Part shown: positions 43,128 through 53,200 of the stretch, piece after piece
Position numbering within the stretch: position 1 is the first letter of the stretch
How the letters are laid out: each line of letters starts with the position of its first letter
DNA from: Oscillospiraceae bacterium
Lineage (GTDB): Bacteria; Bacillota; Clostridia; Oscillospirales; CAG-272
Direction of reading: 5' to 3'
NCBI GenBank assembly: GCA_015063625.1
Contig: SVTT01000002.1
Span: 86,229 to 150,228 of the forward strand
DNA: 64,000 nt
Translations under genes and position numbers: made by a program
Notes under the pieces: model-generated
Seen by the model: the letters and a program-made list of their open reading frames with translations, nothing else
Told to the model about the DNA's origin: nothing
Database searches by the model: none

Positions 43128-43228
43128 CTTCCTCGTCACAGTTTTTTGCATAAAACAACTCTATTTGCGCATAAAGTGTGGAATTTTAAGAAAAACATTT
43201 GGAAAAGTGATAGAAAACTGATAGAAAA
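43099..43228 (+). repeat. tRNA-adjacent element end, copy A
   Basis: Three landmarks occur here and again at 61263-61391 with the same spacing: GAGCCATCGCC, then 32 bases from its start CCTCGTCACAGTTT, then about 76 bases further the tandem TGATAGAAAAC-TGATAGAAAA. The bases between are diverged. The tandem 11-mer looks like paired arm-type binding sites of a tyrosine integrase (inference). Confidence 0.7.
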
Positions 43229-43375
43229 AAGACGGAATTTTTCGCGATTTTTTACCTTGCTTTGACGGCTCAATTTGCGGTAAATAGAGTCCTTAATAAA
43301 GGGTGAAATTATAAAAAAATAAAGTCGACTTTATATTATCTTAAAAACGCGCTGAAAACTGACATAAAAAGAAAC

Positions 43376-43403
43376 AACCGCCTAACTTCCATGTAAGGCG
43401 GTT
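43376..43403 (-). terminator. terminator downstream of the orphan antitoxin
   Basis: AACCGCCTTAC / GTTAGGCGGTT hairpin on the minus strand followed by a T-rich stretch. Bases 43230-43529 otherwise contain no gene and no Doc remnant. Confidence 0.65.
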
Positions 43404-43529
43404 ATTCCTATAACTGATCTTTGAGGGGAGCATCCGCCGCGGTGTTTCTCTACCTTTGTTATACGGCAATTTCACTTGTTGTCAAGTGCTGTGATCAAAA
43501 TAAATATCGCGTGTCTTGTCTTAATTAAA

Positions 43530-43772
43530 TTATTTCGCCAACTCCTCAAATGCAGTTCTGTATTTTTTGAGAATGCGCGCGGCGACAAAGTCGATTTTTT
43601 CATCGTCGGTCATTTCAATCGTGCTTTCTTGTTCAAGATCGACCAGCTTGTATTTGGGGCGATTATTTTTGAAAATAATGATCGTACCGCTTTTTTCGCA
43701 GCTGCGTGCCACGCGGGAAAAGTTTTGATTGGCTTCGGAAATCGAAACGATCTGATCGGTGTTAATGGTCAT
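43530..43772 (-). CDS. orphan Phd-type antitoxin
   Basis: Eighty residues, 72 identical to the phd product at 37878-38120 (differences at positions 12, 20, 26, 32, 49, 50, 67 and 73, mostly conservative). No toxin follows: the 150 bases downstream to the terminator are non-coding. GAAGGTGCTGTT precedes the ATG and a promoter is intact, so it is probably expressed and could neutralise the Doc toxin encoded 5.6 kb away. Confidence 0.9.
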   Translation of the reverse strand: MTINTDQIVSISEANQNFSRVARSCEKSGTIIIFKNNRPKYKLVDLEQESTIEMTDDEKIDFVAARILKKYRTAFEELAK

Positions 43773-43812
43773 AACAGCACCTTCTATTTTGATTCTAATA
43801 CTATTATATACC

Positions 43813-43841
43813 GATATATACCGAAATTAGGGCGTTTTCAA
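43813..43841 (-). promoter_or_regulatory. promoter/operator of the orphan antitoxin
   Basis: Minus strand: TTGAAA, 17-base spacer, TATATC, overlapped by the direct repeat CGGTATATA x2, a likely autoregulatory operator. The flank AAATTTTAGGTTGA matches the phd-doc promoter. Confidence 0.65.
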
Positions 43842-44204
43842 CCTAAAATTTGTGGAAATGAAGATTGACCTACAACTTCCAACAATTATGTAGTAAGTTG
43901 TAGGTTAAAAAAGTAGACGAAAATACATTTTGCAAAAATCAAGTTCTCCCAATTTGTTTTTCGTATGTTTCCTAACACTTGCGATAATTGTAGTGACACA
44001 GTTTAAGAATGCGCCTATATGGCGGGGACGGCTTTGATGTTGAATGCATAAAATTGAAAAAGATAAAAAGCGGAGCAAAGAGTTTGTGGAACGTTTGTGG
44101 AACTTAGCTTGTTAAAATAATAAAAATAAGAAATATTTATGCAATTTTACCTTATATTGGCCTTTTATACTTTGAAAAATCATTTCCAAGGAGGAAACAA
44201 CGAC
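43842..44204 (+). promoter_or_regulatory. AT-rich regulatory region of the giant adhesin gene
   Basis: No gene here. It holds a hairpin ACCTACAACTT/AAGTTGTAGGT (about 43869-43907) without a U-tail, a tandem 11-mer GTTTGTGGAAC x2 (about 44083-44104) that could bind a regulator, and the Shine-Dalgarno AAGGAGG before ATG 44205. I see no clear sigma-A promoter and no c-di-GMP riboswitch. Confidence 0.45.
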
Positions 44205-47200
44205 ATGTTGAAGATGAGAAGAAGGACGCTCCTTGCAACGCTTTTGACGTTGCTTTTGGTTGTGGCGTGCGTGATCGGCGCAGCTCCCCTTACGGTGAGT
44301 GCAGTGCAGAGCGCTGCCACGTCTTTGGAGTTGACGTCCTCGCACGCGGGCAAGGAGCTTTCCGGTGAATATTATGTGCCGGAGGGGGCATCCTTGACGC
44401 TCAAGGGCGGAACCGCTACGAGTGGATTACGGGTGAAGAGTGGTTCTACGCTGACCATTCATATCCCTGCGAACGCTACGCTGACCGTGATCGGCGGTGC
44501 CGCAAGCACGACGTCGGGCGGCGGCGCGGGCATTGAGGTGCCAAGCAACTCTACGCTTAAGATCATCGGCGAGGGTACGCTCAAGGCAACGGGCGGTGCT
44601 GCGGCAAGTGGCGGTAACGGTGCAAACGGCGAAACTGCCGTTTGGGGTGATGACGATTACAGTTATATCCCCGATAGCGGCTACGGCGGCTACGGCGGCG
44701 GTGGTGCAGGTGCCGGTATCGGTACCAAGGGCGGTAACGGCGGCGCCAGCACCAGTTGGAGAACGGCATTTGCCTATTCCCGCAGAGTGTGGACCGATTA
44801 CTTTCTGGACAACAACTATTCGGGTAACGCGGCTTATAACGGAAATGACGGTAAGTCTGCTGACGCATGTGGAATCGTTTATATTGCCAGTACGGTTTCC
44901 TATACCGCAACGGGCGGCGCCGAAGGCGCCAAGGGCGGTACTGGCGGCTCTGCGGGTTCCAGAGATTACGAAAGTGACGACCACGATATACGCGGTCTTG
45001 CCGGCGGCTCCGGCGGCGGTGGCGGCGGTGCAGGCAAAGCAGGTGCCGGAATCGGCACCGGTGGCGGCGGCGGTGGCGGTGGCGCCTCCGGCGGCGGCGT
45101 TGGTTATGCCTGGTCCTGCTACTTCCTCGGCGCAGGCGGTGGTGGAGGCGGTGCAGGTGCCAAGGGTGGCTCCGGCGGCGCTTGGTCCTCGGACAGTGCC
45201 ATTCCCGACCATGATTGCTCAAAGTATACCGACGGTAAGATCCGCTCCTCTTGGTCCGGCTTGACCGGTGGCACTGACGTGGGCGGTGACGGTGGTACCG
45301 GTTGTCAGGTCTGGATGAGAAAGACGAAAAGCACCTCTTCCTCTTGGCAGTCGCCTTACGGCGCTTCCGGCGGAAAGGGCGGCTCTGCGGGCGCAGCTTG
45401 CAAGAAAGAGAACGCACTTACACTTTTGCCGATTACCGTGGTGGAAAATGAGGTTGAGACACTGTATTACGCCTATGGCACGCAATTCCTTCCGGATACT
45501 CTTGCGATCGGTTCTCAGGTTGGCTATACCTTTGAGGGTTATTACGGCGATGACGGTCTTCAGTATTACGATGAGAATGGCGTGAGAACCTCCCAGGCCG
45601 TTTCTGCGGCTACCGGCACGATCCAGGCAAGGTTTGAGATCAATGACTATTATTATTCGGTGAGACCCACCGAGGGTAGTGATACACAAACCACCGAAAG
45701 CACCAGCGTGCAATACGATGCTGCCATTACGTTGCAGACGCCTACGCGCGAAGGATATCTGTTCCGCGGTTGGAAGATCACAGCGGCCGGTGAAAGCAGT
45801 AGGCTGAATGGCGATGCGTACTATTCCTACGCGCCTGCCGCTTCTACGTACAGCTTGCGCAGTGCGGGCGCGGTTAATTCTCTCGTTTACAGCAATGACG
45901 GCAGGGTTGCACAGACCGCCGGCTTTGAAACGATCGGCGATAGCATCACGCTGTATAACCTTTCCGCAGAGGATGGCGGTGAGGTCCTGATCGAGGAGCT
46001 TTGGATGGAGAACAGCTTCACCGTGACCTTCAAGAATTTTGACGGTCAGACGATCTCTACTACCACGGGTGAGCTAGATGAAGCTCTTACGATACCCCAG
46101 CTTCCGCAGAATCTGAGCGAGTATTACATCTACACGTTCAAGTGTTGGAAGTGTAATATTGACGGTCAGCGTTACGAAGATGAGGATCTGCCCCTGTTTG
46201 GTGCGTTCCTTAGTTACGAGGGAGAGCTTGGCGAGCAGATGGTGCGTGAGGGTGTGACCTTTACCGCTGTTTATGATATTACTTATAAGAAGGAATTCGA
46301 GCTGACCGGTTCGCTTATTTCTAATAAGCTGGATATGACAGATCCGCAGTTTCCGGACGGTGTGCTGGTGCTGAAGAGCGGTGACACGGCGATACCTGTG
46401 GTAACCAACTTCAAGATCACCAAAAACGATGGTGTTTCCACATTATTGCTTATTCCCAAGTATGATGCAAGCGCATTCACAATCAAAGCGATCTCGGTCA
46501 ACGGTGTGAGCGTTTGGGGAAGCGGTGCCGTATCGACGAACGTGTTGAAAGGCTTTGACGTAAAAATTACAGGAACGGATACGCCTACTGACGTCTTGAA
46601 GATTCTGCTTGATAATCTGAACGTTGACAATACCACCGGCAACGAGGTCTTTATCCAGATCGTTTACGAGATGAGAGAGGCCATCGGCGGCAAGTATGAG
46701 TTCGGCTTTGTGACCGCGCCGCTTCCCGTGAATACCGACAGCATCACGCACGGTGACCGCAGTGAGGCGTACGGCTTCTATGATCCCGACCTTGATAGCG
46801 AAACCAATCCCTTTGCCTTCAACGAGCTGCTGATCACGGTGGATAGCACGGCGATCAACGTGGTGATCCGTGCAACCGGTGTGATCGAGATCACACCGAA
46901 TCAGAGCTTTGTTTACAACGCCGAAGCGCTGACGGCTGCCGAACTCAGCGAGCAGATCAGCCGCGCGCTGCAATATGGCTATAATGGCTTTGCTAAGAAG
47001 AAAGCGGATACCCTTCAGATCACGTGGTACGACAAGGACATGAACGTGATCTCCGCACCCAAGAATGCGGGCACTTATTATATTGGTATTTCCGCTGCAG
47101 AAACCGCGTACTATTCCGCAGTATCTGAGGTCGTGCAGCAATTCGTGATCGCGCCCTATACGATCTATATCGGCGCAAACGATCAGAGCACTGTTTACAG

Positions 47201-50200
47201 CGGCACACAGAGCTCGATCCTTACGGGTGCTGCAAACGGTGGCATCTTCACGGAGGGCGGTGTTTCGATTGAGCTGGCAGAGGCATTTCTTGCACAGCAG
47301 CTACGCTTTGACGGTGTGACCCTTATGTCCGGCAACTATATCGACGTTGACGAGTATACGGGCGCGATCCGGGGCCTGTTCAGCTTTATTGGCGAAGGCG
47401 ATGCTAAAAACTATACAGTCGAATATATAGACGGTAAGCTTTCCATCACCAAGGCAGAAAACGAATGGAAGACGGAGGTCGTCGCTCTCGGCGGTGAGTA
47501 CACGGGCAGCACCTTTGATGTGACCTTTGATGCGCTCTTTGGAAAAGAGAATGCACTTGTAGAATACTTCTATGGCTATAAGATCCTTGTCGATGAGGAG
47601 GGCAAGCCTCTTCTTGACGGGCAGGGCAATCCGATGGTTGATAAAGAGGGCAATCCCTTGAGAGAGGAGATCTGGACAACTGAGGCTCCCGTGAATGCCG
47701 GCAGCTATCTTGTTCGCATCACGATCGCGGACTGCCAAAACTATTCCGGGCTTGTGGGTGAGACGACCCTTGTGATCACCAAAAAGGAGATCTATGCCGA
47801 TGGCCTTATCTTCGAGGCGGATAACAAGACCTATAACGGTCAGCAGCAGGCTTGGGTGCTTGACCCCAACAAAGATAACGATCACAGCGATGACCAGGTG
47901 CGTATGAGTGCAACGTCGGCAGAGGTGCAGACACTTTTGCAGTACGTGAAGTTCTGCGGCCTTGTGCATCTGCCCACCGAGGGGTACACGAACAGCGGTA
48001 CCTATAAGATCCAGGCTATGGTGCAGATCACGGATCCCAACCACACCTTTGTGGCTGAGAAGGACGGCGTGACGGTGGAAACCAATATCTGGACCTATGA
48101 GCTGGAGGTCACCATTCTGAAGCGCCAGATCGTTGTGGATGCGCGTGATCAGGAGGCACAGTACCAGCCCGGCAGCACGCTTGACGTGCAATCCGGCGCA
48201 GCATGCCTGGATAAGGTAACGCTTGCCGACGGCACAGTGCTTGATTTCATCACGATCGATTTCTTTGGCGGCGATTTTGTCGTTTACACGCTTGCTTCCG
48301 GCGAGTTTGATGCCAACGCCGTTTACTACACGGTTTCTGTAAACAAGGAAGGCGAACTTGTATACACTGAGGCTGACATCACCGAGTTTGCACAGGACAC
48401 GGATTATTACACGCGCTCTGTCGAGCATCGTGATGCCCGCGAGAATGTGACACTCAGCGTCGAGGCACTTGCGGCATATCCCGCGGGCCGCTATGCGCTG
48501 TATGCCGCGCTTGCTGCCGACAGCAACTATGAGCTTATTTACAGCGATGCTAGCGGCTTCTTTGTGGTTACCAGACAAAAGGTCGCTGTTCCCGAGCTTA
48601 ACACGCTGATCTACAGCGGCGAAAAGCAGTATCCGCAGGTTCCCGTGCAGTACGTGGGTGTTTACGAGTATGTTTTTGATCCCGCAGGTGACTATAAAAA
48701 CGTTGGTACTTATCTGGTGACCGTCAGACTGCTGGATACTGTGAATTATGAGTGGGACGAGGTCATCTACACCCCCGTGGACAGCTACGTGAACTCGGGC
48801 GATATCATGATTCACTTTGCGAACATGGAACCGGGCACTTATGCCAACGTGATGAGTGAGGCGGTTCTGAAATCTGCTGTTTACCTGAACAATCTTTTGT
48901 GGATCGGTACGTGGAACGATGCAGACGGATGGGCGGATTACGAGGTGCTTACAAATTCGGATATGGATCTGGTCCTTGTTTGGGAGATCTACCGCAAGAC
49001 CCTTGTCGTGCAACTGCCCAATGCTGCTGAAGATTACGTTTACGGCACGGATAGCGGCGTGATCGAGTGGAACGGTGAGCCCCAGTGGCTGACCGGACCT
49101 TATGCGGGTGACGAGAGCACCGGGATCGATCTGATCCGGTTCGGCATTGCCGCACAGTATCTGACGGTCGGCACGCACTACGCGACGATCACGTATTATG
49201 GCTTCAACGCGAACTATGATATCATTTGCGAGGGCGGTGCGGTCACGATCTTCAAGAAGGCTCTGACACAACAGGAGTTGATCAGTGGCGTGATCTCTCA
49301 CATCAAGGATTACACAGGCTATGAGCTTGTGCTCAGTCCTGCCGGTGACGGTAACAATGATTACGATTTCACGGTTCTGCTGCAAAATCCGGGTGCCTTT
49401 GGCGGGGATGTATTCTCCGTTGTTGCGGTGAATACCAATGGCCATGTGAATGCCAACGGTAAACGCGGCGATAGCTTTGTATATTACGTGGACGGCGAGC
49501 GCGGAAAGCTTTACGTTACCGTTACTGTCGCGCTGAATGACACGGCAAACTACGAATTGGCAAACGGTGCTTCGGAAACCTTTGATATCGAGGCATACAT
49601 TGCCCAGGCAGAAAATGACTGGAAGGAACGCCCCATTGTTAACGCGGGAAATGATGCTATCATCCCCTCGGCGCGACCGCTCTTTGGCAGCACTTATACT
49701 GTGACCTATTTCGCAGATGAGGCGCTGACACAGCAGGTTGACATCAGCGAGATCGGCTATGGTCAGTTCTACTGGGCGGTGTTTACGGTAGAGGAGCATA
49801 GTAACTACAAGGCTTTGACGGGCGTTGCAGTCTTCTCGCTCGAGTACATGACGGTCAACATTCCCGTTGTGCGCGTAGATGGCGCGGACGGCCCTCAGGT
49901 TTTGGCAGGTGGCAGGTACGCGCTGACCTATGACGGACTTGTGCATGTGTTGTATCGCGGTGAATATGCGGCGAACGAGGGCATCTATTACACGGTCCAG
50001 ATCACGGCGGGCGATTGGAAGAACGCTGGCATCTATACGATGGTCTATACGCTGGCTGACGGATATATCTGGGCGACCGACGCCTCTGGCGAACCGCTTG
50101 TCTATACGCTTGAGATCCAGCGAGCTGCACTGACGCTTGACGTAGAGGATCAGAGCATCATCTTCGGCGAGGCAGCAAGCACCCCAACGGTTGTTCCCAC

Positions 50201-53200
50201 GGGTCTTCAGAACGGCGAGCAGCTTTCCGAGCTTGTGTCCGTGCTTGACTATATCACCTTGAACTACGTGGCAGGCAATGACCGCGGCACGTATCCCATT
50301 GCTTGGGTTACGAATGCCGAGGCACTGCTTGAAGCGATCCTTTCTAACTATGACGTGACACTTGAGGGTGGTGTTCTGGATGTTGCCAGAAAGATCTTCA
50401 CCTTCCATACGATCACCACGCCCGATCACAATGTTAGTGGCGAGGCGGGCAGTGTGGCACTGCCGCACCTTAGCGGTCTTAGCTACGTTTATAACAACGT
50501 GGAGCGTATCTTCCGCGTCGATGCGGACAGTGTTCCCGCGGAGCTTGTCGCAGTGGTGACTTATTGGCAAAACGGCGTGCAGCTTTCCGCTGCTCCCAAG
50601 TATGCGGGCGCTTATACCGTGAAGGTTACGTTGGTGCTGCAGGAGGGTCTGACGGCCGATAACTATGAGATCCCCGCTCCTGTACAGGTGGCGGTGACGA
50701 TTCGGAAGGCGCAGATCACGATCACGGTGGGCGATCAGTCCTTTGTGTATGACAATGAGGATGCCTCCTCGAAGCTGAACACGGCACTTTCCGGTGTGAC
50801 CGTGACGTATGATAACGTGGATGCCTTTGATGACGGTAGCGAGATCCTTGCGATCGTGCTGGATGACGGCACCTATGTGAACGTCGCACAGAATGAGGGT
50901 GTGATCGGTTGTATGCACAGCTTCTCCACCGAGAACTATGATATCAGCATTGTGAACGGTACGCTGGAGATCACGCAGGCGACCAATAGCTGGGAGTCCG
51001 ACGGCACGCCGTGGACTGAGGATACCGTATACAACGGCAACAACGTTGTGCTGGGCGAGGATTATGGCGCATCTGCTGTTTTCGGCACCATAAGCTACAC
51101 GTTCTTTGTGGAATCGAACGGCCAGTACATCAAGCTGGACTATGTTCCTCAGAACGCGGGTACCTATTACGTGGTGGCAAGCGTTGCAGAGCATAACAAC
51201 TATACCAAGCTTTCCAGCGACTATCTTGAGCTGGTGATTGCCAAGGCTACACTGACGCTTGACGGCGTTGTGTTTGACTCCGCAAGCTTTGTCTATGACG
51301 GAGAGGCGCATAGTCTGCAGGCGACAGGAATTCCGCAAAAGCTGCAGGTCGCATACTCCGCAAACAACACGCTCACCAATGTGGGCAGCGTGACGGTAAG
51401 CGCCACCTTTACGGTTGCCGAGGAATACGCAGTCAACTATGAGCTTGGCGATGAGGATACCGTGACGGCAGAGCTGAGCGTGAGACCCGTCAAGCTGACG
51501 GTCATTCCTACAAGCGGTCTTAGCTCCGCTTATAAGGAGACGCTAGCACAGCTTACCTTCGAGCTTGATTTCACAGATTATAATGAAGACTTTATGAGCA
51601 GATATCTGGAAGAGCTTGCAGGTAAGATCAGGCTTTCTACCTCGGCGACTCAAAGCTCTGACGTGGGTCAGTACGCGATCACAGGCGAGGTCCTTGGTAG
51701 CATGTTGAATTATGATATCGAATTTGCCCAGGCGCAATACGGCATCACTCAGGCGGGCAACAGCATCACGCTGAACGCCGAGGATATCCGCTATCTGATG
51801 GCACCGAATATCACCTATTCCGCACAGCACGGCGAGGTTAAGCTGACTTATGCTCGCGTGGGCTCCGATAACTTTACCGAAACGCCGCCCCGCTACGTTG
51901 GCACTTACATTGTTAAGGCAACCGTTGTCGGCACTGCGAACTATGCACAGGCAGAGCAGACGGATGAATTTGTGATCAATAGAGCCAAGCTCAGTGCGGT
52001 GCAGACGGTCAACTATGCGCTAGATACCGCGACCTGGTCTGAGGTGCTCACGACCGAAGACGGTCTTCCTGTTGATTGTACCGTTACCTACCTTGTAGGC
52101 ACGGCTTCCTTGTCGCAGACTCGTTTTGTGGCAAATGCGGCAGGCAGCTTCACGCTGGTGGCAGTGGCCGGTGATCCCGAGAACTATGAAAACAGCGATG
52201 CTGTCCTGCTCAAAACGGTATATATCGTGCACTTTGATGATGTTGCTTCGAGCCATTCCAAGCAGGAAAGCACAGCTGATTTGAGCGCAGCTGCTTATCA
52301 CGACCAGTACCGCTTTGCCGGCGAAAAGGTCACATCTCCCCAAAGCATCGACACCACCGCTGTTCCCACTGTCGAGGGATACACCTTCCGTGTGTGGACG
52401 TACAACGGTACACCTTACGACTTCAATGCGGGCGTGAGCGAGGATATGGAGCTGTATGCGGCGTGGACGATTCGGGTCTATGAGGTCTACTTCTACGACG
52501 AGAGCGTTACGGGCGCGGGCGTGGTGAACGGCGTGTTCCAAGAGGGCAGTATTTCCCGCGGCGAGCTGCTTCACAGCCAAAGCTTTGAGTACGGCTCCGC
52601 ACTGGTCCTCCCGACGCTGATCCCCACCAAGGCGGATAACGAAGCGTATACGTACACCTTCAGCCACTATGCAAAGACCCTGGGTGGCGAGGACGCCGTT
52701 GCCGAGGGCAGCACGGTTCTGGGTGAAATGACGCTTTATGCCGTTTATACGCCCGTCGGAAAGGATTTTGAGGTTATCTATAAGATTGCTTTCGACGGAT
52801 TTGACTATACGGAGGAGAGGACGGTCATAGCCAAGTACGGTGACCCTCTGCATGCCGCGCTGAACTCTGTAAAATGGTTTGCAGATGACCTGTGGTACAT
52901 TGATGCTGCCAGAACGCAGAAGGCGCTTGGCTTTGTTCCTTGCGGCGGTGCTACTGTTTACGGTGCGTATGTATTTGACGTTGGCGCCGGTGATGTGAAC
53001 GGCGACGGCTTCGTGACTACCAATGATATCACCTTGTACCGTCAATGGATCGTTGGCGGCTATGACATTGTTACGGTTACGGCAGGCACCGAATGGGCGC
53101 TTGTCAGCGATCCCGCATTTGACGATACCAAGCTTTACTTCCTTGAGCGCGTATCTGACGCCAACGGCGATATCAGCGGCGATATCCGCGATATTACGAC

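Noticed and set aside
43842..44204. c-di-GMP riboswitch before the adhesin gene
   Set aside because: No GEMM-I or GEMM-II core motif was found in the AT-rich upstream region.
44490..45420. CRISPR-like repetition in the adhesin gene
   Set aside because: The repetition is of Gly codons in an open frame; no regular repeat-spacer structure. The collagen-like gene at 34.25-34.55 kb was rejected on the same grounds.
47301..51338. 1345-codon open frame on the minus strand inside the adhesin gene (also 736 codons at 52020-54230)
   Set aside because: It mirrors the strongly coding plus strand, lacks a ribosome site and gives a low-complexity, His/Arg-rich product. Long antisense frames arise from codon bias that avoids stop complements.
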